NCBI RefSeq assembly: GCF_020379485.1
Contig: NC_063448.1
Location: 20,979,726 to 21,043,725 of the forward strand
Reading direction: 5' to 3'
DNA from: Brassica napus
Taxonomy: Eukaryota; Streptophyta; Magnoliopsida; Brassicales; Brassicaceae
Length of the DNA: 64,000 bases
The notes beneath the pieces were generated by a model that saw only the letters and a list, made by a program, of their open reading frames with translations, did no database searches and was not told where the DNA came from. A program made the position numbers and the translations under genes. Shown here piece by piece: positions 33,818 to 46,440 of this stretch (the first letter of the stretch is position 1; each line of letters begins with the position of its first letter).

Positions 33818-36800
33818 TTTTTTTTTTTTTTTGTCATCAATTTTACAGACTCATATTGACTCTGTGAACCAAACTGGGAGATCTTGATCCATGTGAACTA
33901 CAAAAGACGTTTCCTTCCTAGCACTGCGGGCTAAGCTATCCGCCTTCTTGTTCTGCGTTCTTGGTACATAGATAATCTCTACTCGGAAAAAACTCTCTTT
34001 CAGGCTGTTTATATCTTCCAAATAACTTGCAAATGCTGGCCATTCTTCTGGTTCTGAAACCATCTTCACCAATTGAGAACAATCCGTTGCAAACGTAACA
34101 TGAAATTGTCGTAAGTTTTTCATACATTCCATTGCCCATAATAAAGCTTCCATCTCCGCATGAAGAGGAGTAAGAGAAGCCCGAACATTCCTTGCACCCA
34201 TCAAACCCGCAAATCCTTCTAGAGTACTGTACCATCCTTGACCTGAAAAAATCTCATTCTCTTTCCAGGAACCATCCGTAAAACACCATCTTCCTGGAAT
34301 TGCCGGAAGAATCATAGCCTCTACCTGTGGAATCCTCTTGTGGTCAGTCAGTATTTGTGCCTCAGCCCAGAGTTTTGATTCTGTTTCTGCCAGTTTAAGG
34401 GTATCCAACGGATCCACATCCAGATTACTAAAGACTTTATTATTTCTTCCTTTCCATATATACCATAGTATCCATGCAAACTGATGATCTTCCATCTGTG
34501 GAACAATTCTCCAAAAGAGATGATCCATGTTCACAAAGAGAGAACTTGTTGGAAACATAGCTGGACTTGTTGGAATCTTTGAAAGAGCCCATGTCTGAAG
34601 TGCAGGAGGACATTCGAAGAATACATGGTTGATCGATTCCTCCTCAGCTCCACATCTTGCACAAACGATATCTCCGGGTATCCCTCGCTTATGCAGATTC
34701 TTCTTGACTGCTATACACCCTGTCACCAATTGCCATAGAAAATGCTTAATCTTTGGTTGGCACCGTATTTTCCAACAATATGCCTTCAAAATATCCACTG
34801 TGGGTCCAAACACTAATGGTGATCTTTCCTTATCTGGGTATATCCTTTCAATTTGATATCCAGATTTAACCGTGTATTTTCCATTATTTGTGAAATACCA
34901 TCCATCTTTGTCTGCCATTCGAGTTCTACTCAATGGTATACTTTCTATTAATTTCACATCCTGTGGGTCCACCAAAGCCCGAAGCGCCGGCGAATTCCAT
35001 CTTCGCAAATGAGGATCAATAAGAGAATCCACTGTAAGGTCTGGGTAAAGATTGTGTTGATTTTTATTTGCTGGTCTCGGGCGAGTGGTTGGGATCCAAG
35101 GATCGCTCCATACGGATATAGAAGATCCTGTTCCCACCCTTTTGATTAGTCCTTTGCTTACCAGAGATCTAGCTGAAATAATACTCCGCCAACCATATGA
35201 CGGAGAATATGAACGAATCGGCTCCAGGGGTGATGCATTCCTGTAATACCGACCTTTAAAAACGCGAGAAAATAAGGTATTTGGCTTCTCTATCAGCCTC
35301 CATAATTGTTTACCAAGCATCGCTGTGTTGAAATCAGTGATATCTTTAAATCCTAAACCACCATCCTCCTTACTGACACATACTTTGTCCCATGATTTCC
35401 AATGCATTCCTCTTGTATTACCGCCAGGGCTCCACCAAAATTGAGCTACTGCACTCGTCAGCTTTTTTGCAGTAGCCTTGGGTAAACGATAGCAAGACAT
35501 CACATGATTTGGCAAAGCCGTAATCACTGATTTGATGATCACCTCTTTTCCTCCTTTCGTAAAGAACTTAAAAGTCCAGCCATTGACCCTATTATTTAGC
35601 CTATCCTGTACGAAGACAAAAACTTGTATCTTAGAACCTCCAAGACTTTCCGGCAATCCTAGATAAGTTCCCATTCCTCCCAGATTCTGTATGCCCAAAA
35701 TATCTCTTAGCTCTTGTCGGACAGATTCTTCGATTTTGTGTCCAAATTGAATTGAAGACTTATCAAAGTTTATTAGTTGACCTGAAGCTTTCTCATATTC
35801 CTTTAAGATCCTTAGAATAGTGTGACACTCTTCCTTAGTATTGGCATCAGAAAAGCAGAAATATGTGGTATTCATCTGGAGATCTCAATACAAAATTCTA
35901 TCACGCTTTAACTAAGCAACGAAGGGTCCGTAATAGGATAGTAGGGCTACATGATGTTGAAGGAAAATGGATTACAGAGGACAATGGAATAGAGAGAGTG
36001 GCGGTTGCATATTTTGAGGAATTATTTACTACAACTTCTCCATCGGAGTTTGACGAGTTCCTCTCAGAGGTAACACCGGGCATAACTCCACTGATGAATC
36101 AACAATTACTGCGGATAGCGACAGAGGATGAAGTCAGAGATGCTTTATTCATGATGCATCCAGAGAAGGCACCAGGGCCGGATGGCATGACAGCTCTCTT
36201 TTTTCAACATTCATGGCATATTATTAAGGGAGATTTGGTGGAGATGGTGAATGATTTTTTGGTGTCTGGAGAAATGGATGCAAGGTTAAATATTACTAAT
36301 ATTTGTATGATTCCAAAGACAGAGAGACCTACAAGGATGACGGAGCTGCGACCTATCAGCTTATGTAATGTAGGGTATAAAATTATTTCGAAGGTTTTGT
36401 GTCAACGTTTGAAGTTATTGCTACCTTCCCTGGTCTCAGAAACGCAATCGGCATTTGTGGCAGGACGCTTGATTTCTGATAATATTCTTATAGCACAGGA
36501 AATGTTTCATGGATTAAGGACTAATGCGGCGTGTAAAGGAAAATATATGGCTGTCAAAACGGATATGAGTAAGGCATACGACCGGGTAGAATGGGAATTT
36601 ATTAAGGCGTTATTACAGAAAATGGGGTTCCATGGTCATTGGATTAAACTAATGGTGGAATGTATATCATCGGTTCAATATAGGGTTCTTTTAAATGGCC
36701 AACCTCGAGGACTCATTATACCACAGAGGGGCTTACGTCAAGGAGATCCTTTATCTCCCTACTTATTTATTCTGTGTACCGAGGCTTTGATAGCGAATAT

Positions 36801-36873
36801 TAAGAAGGCGGAGAGGGAGAAACAATTAACAGGAATAAAGGTGGCCAGAGCATGCCCTTCAATATCGCATTTG
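33818..36873 (-). mobile_element. LINE (L1-type) with internal 5' inversion from twin priming
   Basis: A 21-bp direct repeat (ctttttgtcgttggatgtgt plus a; 33797-33817 and 36874-36894) is the target duplication. The minus-strand part (33818 to about 35870) ends in a poly(A) tail (T run after 33817) and carries the C-terminal half of the reverse transcriptase protein. The other part (about 35865-36873) carries the upstream half in the opposite orientation. The 5' region (endonuclease, ORF1) is absent. This is the structure expected from twin-primed L1 integration. The junction lacks the stretch with the catalytic FADD motif. Confidence 0.93.
33851..35875 (-). pseudogene. LINE ORF2 C-terminal half: reverse transcriptase thumb, zf-RVT, RNase H
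   Basis: A 674-codon open frame; its first codons lie at the inversion junction. FCFSDANTKEECHTILRILK follows directly on the missing FADD region. Next are INFDKSSIQFG, GTYLGLPESLGGSK (thumb), the zf-RVT region (KIKHFLWQLVTGCIAVKKNL...CARCGAEEESINHVFFECP) and RNase H with its acidic residues (FTDGSW, HAEMEAL, ATDCSQL, NKKADSLA). It is uninterrupted, so the insertion is young, but it cannot make a working reverse transcriptase alone. Confidence 0.92.
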
Positions 36874-36903
36874 CTTTTTGTCGTTGGATGTGTAAAGATG
36901 TGA
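35863..36903 (+). pseudogene. LINE ORF2 N-terminal reverse transcriptase half, inverted
   Basis: The open frame carries SGDLNTKFYHALTKQRRVRN, then RT motifs EKAPGPDGMTALFFQHSW, LRPISLCNVGYKIISKVL, QSAFVAGRLISDNILIA, the first catalytic aspartate in KTDMSKAYDRVEWEFI, and RGLRQGDPLSPYLFILC. LINE sequence ends at ARACPSISHLLF, where the FADD motif should come; the last codons (VVGCVKM) are host target sequence. It is the missing upstream part of the protein on the opposite strand, not a separate gene. Confidence 0.92.
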
Positions 36904-39900
36904 GATTAAAGTGAGACACTTTACTTTTGATCCAACTCTATTTTTTTTTTTTATCAAATACAACTCTATTTCTTTTCGTTTTTTAACAAAAAACTCTATT
37001 TCTTTTAGGCTGTGGAGTGAATTATTAGTTTAAAAATAAATGTTTCTTTAACATCTTCACTTTATCACTATTTTAGATTGACCTATAGAGAAAGAAAGAT
37101 AAATAGAAACCCAAACCACTACACCTAGCATATATACTCTGTATAACCTTACAATATGAATTATGTAAACAATGTAAACGGTTAAAAGCTCTAAAACTAA
37201 CCTTTGATAAATTTCTGACTTTCTGTATACTTTCGAACTAATTAAACCCAGTTCCAGAGCTCGACGAGTGTCTAACGCAATCCCACAATCGTGTATAACT
37301 AAAATAAAACATTTTTATTTTTTATAAATAATTTATTAATATGATATGTGACAGAAAATAAAGAAAGATTGGGAAACTAACAATTATTTTTTTTTTCAAA
37401 AAAAAAAAACTAACAATTGTTTTTTACTTTTTTTGTATTTGTTACCTACATCCTCGAACTTGTTATTTTGACTGTAAACATATAATTCTATAAAAATATC
37501 GAATAAATTATTTCGAATTACCCAAAAATATTCAAACCACATTTATTGTTTAGATATATTAATTATGTTATATTTAATATTCACAAATAATTAAATACTT
37601 AAAATATTCGAAAATCTTAAAAATACTTAAAAATACCAAAGCAAGAAAAAACAAATATCTGAAATAGTCAAACATATTTAAAACACTGGAAATACTCTAA
37701 ATACCTACTGGTTTTCTTTTCAAATATCTAAACCGAACCAATTTAATGTTATTTAGTTATAGCTATTCAGTTTATGTGTTGTATACTATTTTACTTTGGA
37801 TTTAGGGATTTTAAATTATATTTTTTATATAATTTAAACGAGAACATGTATGTGAACGAAAGCTGCAAAGATCTAAATTGAATCTAAACCAAAGTTTATA
37901 AATATACGAATGAAGATTAAATATTTAACTCTAAAATTCAAAATTTTAACAAACTCGATGGGTACCCAAACATCTATCTTTAATTTGGTGCATGTAAGGA
38001 TTCTTCTCACCGTTCAAAAATATACTACACCTAAAACATAATTTAAACAAATGACGTACATGTAAATTTTTTTAAATTTATAGATAATATACAAAATTAT
38101 AACTTACTTAAAAATAATTTATGAATGAAAATGATTTGGCACTTTTGAAACGCGGATCAAAATCTGTATTTGTCTAAGACATGAGCACATTGTTAAATAA
38201 CTAAATAAATTAAAATATAAGTTTTCAGGTCATCCAGAGTCCAAACAGATTTAAACTAAAAATAGTTTAACCCCAAATAGGCTAAACCCGAAAAAAGTCC
38301 AATTTTTTGGGGCTTATATAACTTTATCTAAACCCGATAATTTACAAAGATAAACGAGCTTAGGCTGCGTACTTTGACCCTAATTGACATGTCTAGATTA
38401 AATAGGAAACACAAAATCGTCAATTTTGTATACTAAACACCAATACCTCCCATAATTTACCAACAAGGCAACAACTATTATGATATCTAATATTTTCTGT
38501 GCATGCCTAGTCCAAGAACAAGATCCAACTTGAACTACTTCTTCTGGGAATGATTGATGGGAATTGAATTAAATATACAAGCAACGATTGATTTGGAATT
38601 TTGGAGCATCACATCCTTAAACTTATAACCGAAGTCTTTAGATACGCAAGCTTACGACTTGCATCGAATTAAATGAGGAATGGCCGGGTTGTCCATCTGC
38701 CACGCCTTCGGCTGCACAGCTTGGTCAGGACGAATCGACCTGCGAAAACCTATACAGGACCCATATCAAGTTTCTCTATAACCACGATAATATCATAACT
38801 GATAAATGAACAAAAGAACTTCCACTTATAAACTGCTAGAATCTAAACAAATATTTCTAAAAAATTTATAAGCAGAACCGACCTTGAGTTTCACTAGTAT
38901 AGAAACAATTTCTTTTGGCCCTTTTATTCAGTTAAAAATGTGATTTTTTTTTTGCTCTAGCCTCTATTTATTAATCTTGCAATAAAGGATTGAATTACCA
39001 ACGGGCCTACTTAACTACTTTGTTCCCGATGTGAGTTCAAGACATCATAGTGGTTTAAGTCACTCGGTTCTTTTTATGTGAAGGTGTCTGGCCTATTGTC
39101 GGTATATGGTTTTATAGGTAGGATTGATGTGTCAATGTGTAAGATCGAAAGTCCTCTTTGGCATCTTTTCTTAGTCGGAGTACAAGTTTCTTTCTCATAG
39201 TGCCCGTGCTATCTCGGTTCTCTTGATTGGTCCCGGACTCTCGGTCGTGGTGTCTCCTATTCTAATGCTCTTTAGCTCTTCCGATCAAGTTGTAGCGGTT
39301 CTTCGTTGAGTTCGAAAAACATTTTTCTTCGGAATGTTTTTGTTTTTTACAGTTCTTGTATTTCAACATGTTTCTGGCGGTAAAATATTGGTCAGTTAGT
39401 TGGTGAGTGTGTTAGGAAGTTTTTGGTGTGGGTTATGATATGATCTTAAATTATCTAAGTTTATATCGAATTCTCTTGTTATGTTGTTTTCAGCGCCTTT
39501 CGACTTTGATATATTTTCTTGGTTTCCCTCAGTTTGGGTTTTATCACTAAAATGATGTCTTCTTTTGCCGGTTTTGTTTCTTGTTATCTTTAGGGCTTTG
39601 TTTGCGTGTGCAGATTCTAGTTATAATCTTCGTTTGGCTTTAATAATATAATTTCAATGGAAAATAATGAGACCTACAACCATAAAATAGTTGTATTACA
39701 TATTTGAACATGAAACTATCTGTAATCCCAGCAAACATGACAGTTGATCTAACGACAAACAAGAAAATATGTCCCTACAGTAATTTACAAATTTACAGAC
39801 CCCAAGCTGATGCTTTATCAGTTTGTACGGCTCTGTTCTTAGGACACTCTCAAAATTGCTTTTAGAAAGAAAAACCATATAACTTCTAATTCTATAAGCA

Positions 39901-40360
39901 CCCGGTTATCCCTTTAGAAATGATTTACAATCAATTCTTGTGAATTTCAGCTGATTGATACTTAGTTCTCCCGTCCAAAAACATGATCGTCTTATAACTT
40001 AAACGTACGAAAACCACATGATCATCCAGTGACTAATGTTGCTATTTCATGATTTCCATTTTTACATCAGTTTGAAGATACGACATGTCCTCAAAGCCAA
40101 CTTGTGAGCAGTATCAAAAGTTCATCCAAATAACTTGCACTAAAGGATAAAGCCGAATATCGATTTACTCTATTTCCAATTTTCCTGGATTAAAGAAGCG
40201 TATTGGGCTATGAAAGGCCCAAGTAAACACCATGGGCCTTTTAGCCCATTTGGAAACAGTAAGGACTCGACGACACGGCGTTTTGTTCTTCTCTAGTGGA
40301 TCCGTGACTGTGTGAGTCTACAATTAACCAAGGGGCAGAGGAAGAAGAGGACGGCGAAAG
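36895..40360. other. Intergenic region upstream of PFD6
   Basis: 3.5 kb, very AT-rich. Micro-insertions with poly(T) between direct repeats occur at 36933-37006 and 37374-37418. A minus-strand stretch at about 38660-38740 reads SIRPDQAVQPKAWQMDNPAI then PHLIRCKS and a stop after a possible splice acceptor (ttcgcag), perhaps a relic exon I cannot name. The 39.1-39.6 kb text is T- and G-rich and looks like LINE 3' sequence, but this is not firm. Nothing else is supported. Confidence 0.45.
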
Positions 40361-41699
40361 ATGAGTTCATCAATGGCTCTTCGAGATTTGCAGAGAGACC
40401 TAGAGTCCAAGGCCAATGATCTCGCCAAAATCCAGAAAGGTAGGTTCCCTAGATTCATTTCGCCTTTCTTGGGAGGCGGGGAACCCTAATTTTCTGCGAT
40501 GGGGATTCCAAAGTAGAGAACTTTTTTTGATTGGTTTCTAAGTTTAGTTTGCAATGTTCATGTTTCAGATATCGCGAAGGATCACCAGCTGAGGAAGAAG
40601 TATACGATCCAGCTCGGTGAGAACGAGCTCGTGCTTAAGGTATATATAAGGGCCATTGAGACATTACGGTTTTAGTTTCAACATTTGTATATAAGCTTGA
40701 AGTAATGTTATCTAGCTTCATTCAGTTTCTCTCTCCAAAGGTTTTGTCTTTCCTTTCAGTTCTGAGATTTCGATTGCTTGGCTCTCATTTACTTGCCGCT
40801 TTTTGAGTTTCCTTTGCGTTGTTTGTTGTCTTGTTTATTATACAGGAGTTGGATTTGCTAGAAGAAGAGGCAAACGTGTACAAGTTGATTGGTCCAGTGC
40901 TTGTGAAGCAGGATTTGGCAGAAGCTAATGCTAATGTTCGCAAACGTATTGAGTACATCTCTGCTGAACTGTAAGTTTCTTTCTTTTGTATGGATTGAAG
41001 CAAATGTAGCCAAGTTTGGTCTTTGAATATATGCTCAGTAGTTGAAAAGTAAAGAACCTATTGGATTGTTATCTCAACTTGAAATAATTAAAAAAGAGAA
41101 CTTTTTTGGTTCTAGGCTATTAGTGAATGCTGTTGATTAACTATCTAGTTAGAGTAACGATGATGATATTGGTAGCCAAAAATTGCAACATCTGTGATAG
41201 TATGGGTATGCTTCTGTTAAAGCATGTCTTCTATTTTAGCTATATAACAACTAGGAGGACGTTTATCAAGTGTTTTGAGCTATGATCGTCCTGAACTCAA
41301 GCATAGTGTATGTTGTTCGCAGGAAACGTGTTGATGCATCTATCCATGATAATGAAGGACAACAAAACAGCAAGAGAGAAGCAGTAAGAACATCCCTCTC
41401 ACAGATTATATAATTATTTACTAAGCTCTAAAAATATGGTTAAGTAGACGTTTTCTGTGTCAGTTTATGCCTGTCCTCCTAGAAGAAAAGACTTAAAACT
41501 GTGTTCGCTCCTCTGTCTTATTGACTGGACTTAGCACCTTATAAGAATCTGTTGTTTGAGAGAAAGAGACCATATGGACACAATCAAACTTGTTCCTTTA
41601 CTGAAACTGGTGATGATGATCTCATGGTTTTAATTCTTGCAGATGATGAAGTTACAACAACGGCTACAATCTATCCAGGCAGGAAAAGCGAAGGCTTGA
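40361..41699 (+). CDS. PFD6: Prefoldin subunit 6
   Basis: Five exons (40361-40439, 40569-40639, 40846-40970, 41323-41383, 41643-41699) with GT-AG introns join into 130 aa, one more than I recall for Arabidopsis. The sequence is a beta-type prefoldin: an N-terminal helix (ALRDLQRDLESKANDLAKIQ), a beta hairpin region (QLGENELVLKELDLLEEEANVYKLIGPVLVKQDLAEA), and a C-terminal coiled-coil helix (NVRKRIEYISAEL...MMKLQQRLQSIQAGKAKA). Prefoldin is a cytosolic hexamer that delivers unfolded tubulin and actin to the CCT chaperonin. Plant PFD6 is needed for normal microtubules. The 3' end is convergent with MNS3, 381 bp away. It matches At1g29990 by position. Confidence 0.95.
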
Positions 41700-42080
41700 T
41701 TTCACTTGTGCACGGCCCTGTCTTAGTGGTTTCATATTCAGTTATTGAGTGTTCGTGAGATGTTTCTGTATCCCTAATCTTCTTTTTGTTGACAACGGCA
41801 CTTGAATGTGCGTAAACTTATACAAATCTTGTCACCCTTTTTCAAGTTATGAATTTGGAGATTTACACCAGTATCTTTCTGTGTGCTTAATTTGTTTTGT
41901 TACATATTCCATATCGTGTAGAAAAAAAAAAAACTAAACGTAAGTAATTTCAATGGTGTCTGATTACAACTCATCTCAAAGAAAAGAGATGACTTATCTT
42001 ACATGGAGAGTTACTGTTTTTTTTTGGTTCTCTCAGCGAACTACCCTCTTCTGCAGTTGGCACTATTACTATGCATACTT

Positions 42081-44806
42081 TCAGGTATGTTTTATTGGAA
42101 GTGGATGAGCTTCGGTGTTGAAAACAAACTTATCCAGTGGAATCACGGAGTCATCTCCAAAGAGCAAGTATAAGTACTTCAACGTTTCACCAAGGAAAAA
42201 TGTCTCCATCTTATCTCTCCTAAGAGGAGGCACTTCCGTTACATCATCCAACGATGTGTATCCACCAGTTTTCACCTTTGTGTACTTTTCAAACGCTTCA
42301 AAGATCTGCCACCCTTGATCTCTGTATCTGCAGTGTTTTTTTTTTTAATAAATGTGTTAGGTCTGAAGAGCACAGTCCCAAGAACTCATAATGAGAAAAT
42401 AGTTTTCATACTTTGTATCTTTTGTGAGACGATAAAGGACAAAGAGTGATTCAACAGTTTCAGGGCGCAGTAGATTATGTCGATCAGCCTGGTGTATGAT
42501 TATATCTTTCGCATACATTGAACTCTTATTCCCACCTTCAAGACCATCCTCAGAGTATTCCTGCTCCATAAGAATCCAAGAATTAAATAAAGCAAGAAGA
42601 GAAAGGATCAAAAGACTGAAGTTTTGGAAAAGAAAGGTAAAACTTACCTCCGTGTGGAAATAAGCAATCTCTGGAGCAAGACCAGTGGCAGTTACTTCAT
42701 ACATCTCAAAGCATGCTTTCGCTAACTCTTCTGCAAGTTTCAAATTCTCCAGATCCTCAAAGGATAAAAGATTTTCCGCCAGGGCCTTCTCCTTTGTGAG
42801 TCCCTTGGTAGCACCAAGCGCAAGTGTACCAGGCAAGAAGCATACCTACACACACACACACAAAACAAAACTGTATGAATCATTCCCTCAAAAAACGGTA
42901 AAATCCTATGAAATGGGGAGTTACCAGATGATCCATTTTTGGACTGAACTCTCCCTTGGACCCGTAAGGTAACTCTCCTACAAAGACCAGACCTTTTGGA
43001 ATTGATTTGCGCACAAGCAAATGCCTGACTCCTTTCATCGCCACAGTGTACATATCATGCAAATATGTAAAGTTACTGTTCAATTTGCCTCCTTGCTGAA
43101 GCCACACCTTGATTAAATACTCATAGTAGCTATCCCCACGAGATCCCAACCTTATATTCTCACCAACAAATTCACCTGATTGAGGGCTGCACCAGGTAGA
43201 AAACAACATGTCAGATCACAAGAGCTCAGTAAACCAAGTAAAAAAAAGTTATGACTAATCACCTGATGTAGATTGGAACAAGACCTTCTGTCTTGGGAAG
43301 AGTCTTTATATGAGCTAAGACCTTCATGGCCTCTGTACTATACTTCGGATCACCAGAAACAGCACTGAGGTAATTAAACTCAAGCTGTACAGAAGCAACT
43401 TCGGCTGTACTGCTCATCCCTCCTGGAGCTGGATGAGCGGTTGAGTCACGCAATATGACATCACTATAAGGAACAGGAGTAGGACTCGAGCTGAAAGCTG
43501 AAAGTAGACGGTCAGCCAAATCCTTAGCAACATTTAGATAAACAGCTGGTTTTGGACCGTTATGTGTCATGTTCATTGTACTATTATCTCCTCCACTCAG
43601 ATGGTACGCACTTAGAAGCCCACCCAAAACACGTATTGTAGTTTCAAACAGATTAACTTGATCCTTTTGACTGATCCTCTCCAAGAGATGAGCCTCCACC
43701 CACGCTCCCGCTTCGGAAACGATGTGATCATGACCCATTATCATAGCTGTGTCAAGAGCATCGACCACAGTGGCACCAAGTCCTCCTAAGCCATCCACGC
43801 CTCTCTGGCTAATAGGCATAAGCTCGTCATAACCCATTGCGTACTTTCTGTAGCCAGACCATGCGTAGTCAAAAGCATCCTTCACGCTTTGCTGTCTGGC
43901 TGCCCATTTTGGGTCAGAGTTCGAGCCGTTGGCTCTTAACTGTCCTTCGTCAGGTGATAATCGAGGTGGAAGCCTAGGTGGCTTTCTTAAAAGCTTCCCA
44001 AGCCTAAGACCCCCAACAAAAGTGACCTTTCCTTTTTCATTAGGAGCAGAATCATTTGGACCCTTGCTTATCAGTAGTAGACATCCTATTCCAAAGATTA
44101 ATATTAACATTAGGAACTTTCCAGTGCTGCAGCTTGCGTAGTTGCGTTTTGTGCTAAGAGTAAGCATGCTTTGTGAAAGAACCTATATGCGAACAAAATA
44201 GGAGACGTTGCAAGAAAATGTCAAAAAGAGAACAGTAGAGATATAATCTGGATTCACTTTACTAGACTAATATCACATTCTGCTTGTCCACTAACTGCCT
44301 CAATGCATATCTTTAATAGCTCATTATAGAATAATATGTCATGGGTCTTATATCAAGAAACCTAACACTTTGAGTGAAGATTATCTAAAACTAGAAGATC
44401 AAAATGAAAATGGCTTTTGGTAAGAACGCCAAAAGTAAAAAAGGAGAAGCTTTTTACTTAAAATGCTTGTCAAGAAAAAGTAAAGATTGATGCTTGGGAC
44501 ATGATATGTTTGAAGAAAGTTCTCTATCTTAAAAAAAACCCTGAAAGCATACAACCCTTTCAAAACTCTTACCTCACTCTGATTTTCCAAATTAACAGCT
44601 TTCCTAATTCCTCTATATGATCACTAACACAGTGCAATTCATGGAAAGAAAAAGCAAGAACTATCAAAGGAGGGAACTTTGGGCAGAACCAATATCAGAC
44701 AAAGATCAAGATCTAGAAAAGGTCCAACCTTTAAAGGAGATCGATGTCTGAACTTGGCATTGTCGTAGTTAACATCTTTCACTGAATACGGTAGAGATTT
44801 CGACAT
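42081..44806 (-). CDS. MNS3: Mannosyl-oligosaccharide 1,2-alpha-mannosidase MNS3 (GH47)
   Basis: Six minus-strand exons (44729-44806, 43263-44182, 42925-43186, 42648-42845, 42412-42560, 42081-42327), all GT-AG, join into 617 aa; Arabidopsis MNS3 is slightly longer. The start [20 protein letters not shown] is a short cytosolic tail. One membrane anchor follows ([17 protein letters not shown], about residues 44-60), so it is a type II protein, with a Pro-rich stem ([14 protein letters not shown]). The GH47 domain holds [72 protein letters not shown] and the Ca-binding Thr in FNTEAHPLP. The enzyme trims Man9GlcNAc2 to Man8GlcNAc2 early in N-glycan processing in the ER/cis-Golgi. It matches At1g30000. 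All catalytic motifs appear intact. Confidence 0.96.
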
Positions 44807-45995
44807 GCTCAGATCAGATCCCTCGTCAGATTGAAGATCGGTTTAGGTTCGGGTTCGTTGTGCCGCCGATCTGAGACGGAAGCTTAACCGGCCGGAGAAC
44901 AAGATGCGGTTTTTCTTCTAGATCAAAAAAGTGTTTTGAAACCTTACGGCAACAGCATTGACCTGACACAAGCTTCCAATGTCTTTCCTCTTTGTTCGTT
45001 TACTCTCCGTTAAAACATTTTTACTGGCGCTCCGTTTCTAATTAGGATTTACAATACGTATAGAAACAATGAGAAGTGTTGATATACACGTATATATTTT
45101 CTAATATTAAAATTTATAAAATCTTTGAAGAAATTACTATGATATGGTAAATTTAGAAAAATTATTGGTAACACGTAATTTTTCGCATTCAAGCTCTTGT
45201 ATTAAAAATTAGACATGTTAATGTTGTTATTATCCTAAACAAATAGTTAATTTATTTACTAGATTACATTATTAATTATAAATTAATATAATGGAAATTA
45301 TTAAAAATGAATTTAAAATTTATAGAATCAGATATAATTCATTAAAACTGATATAATAAAATATATTTTAAAAATAAAAAGATAGTTTCTATATGTTTTG
45401 TGTTATTATCCAAAATATATATAATGTATTTTAAAAATTAAAAAAATGATTTCTATATATAATCTGTTGTTATATGAAAATATCTTTTAATCCTAAAAAC
45501 AAAAATTTAGAAACAGAAAACACGCAACTAAAACTATTTATAATATGTGATTTTTTTTTTTAAATATTTAACGCAATAAATAATTTGATATTTGGTAAAA
45601 AACTTTTTAAAAATAAAAAATAAACTATCATAACTTTTTGAATTAATAATACATGTATTAATAAATAATTGTATAAACATATTATGCTCGTTTGAGCGGA
45701 CACAACACCTAATTTTCAATAATTTATAAATAAAAATGGTAAGTTATTATATTTATAATATTTTTTTCAAAATAAATTGTTGTTTATTTAGTGATTTATA
45801 AATACTAACTAGTTATATTTTATTCAATATTATAGAGTTAATATAAATAGGATTTTAAATATTTATTAATAGTTTATATCAAAAATACAAAGACATAAAT
45901 CTAACTTTTATCCACACATATACAACTATACAAAGTATCAAGCAGAGCCTGTTTATTAAATTCAAAATTTAAATTATATAGTCATTTCTTAAAGA
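44807..45995. other. MNS3 upstream region and AT-rich intergenic DNA
   Basis: The first ~200 bp would hold the MNS3 5' UTR and promoter; no TATA box is obvious. From 45060 the sequence is almost pure A/T with no ORF and no repeat that I could define. Confidence 0.5.
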
Positions 45996-46440
45996 AAATT
46001 TCTTAGGATAGCACATTTTAGTTCTTTTTTCACCAAAACAGCTCCAAACAAAAAATATAACCAAAATAAATTCCATTAAAGAGAAAAATATAAACTTATA
46101 CATTTAGGATTAACTAATATAGATTTATGATTAGAGTTAGGGTGAGGGTTTTAGGGGGGCGGGATGGGGTGAAATTTCATTGGAAGATAAATATACACTT
46201 ATATCATTAATGTTAACTAATCTAGACTTATGATTAGAGCTAAGAGGTGGAGTTTAAAAATTCTTAATTTTTTTATTTCTTTATATTATTTTTTATTTAT
46301 TTATATTTATATATTTATAAAGCAAGAAATTAGGTTTTAATTTTTTTAATAAAATTTCTTTTGGTCATTTATCAGTGAAGGCTCTTTTGGTGACAAAACT
46401 TAAAGAGATTGATAATGTTCAAATTATCCTAGAGAAAATT
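45996..46440. mobile_element. Inverted-repeat MITE related to the 3.0 and 4.2 kb repeats
   Basis: Left end aaatttcttaggatagcac...tcaccaaaacagctcc is mirrored by the right end gctcttttggtgac...attatcctagagaaaatt. The interior contains two partial repeats of 'aacttatacatttaggattaactaatatagattta', which match words in 3024-3511 and 4161-4689 on the other strand. Noncoding. Confidence 0.6.

Noticed and set aside
33851..36903. Two host genes encoding reverse transcriptase-like proteins
   Set aside because: They are the two halves of one LINE protein on opposite strands, bounded by a 21-bp target duplication.
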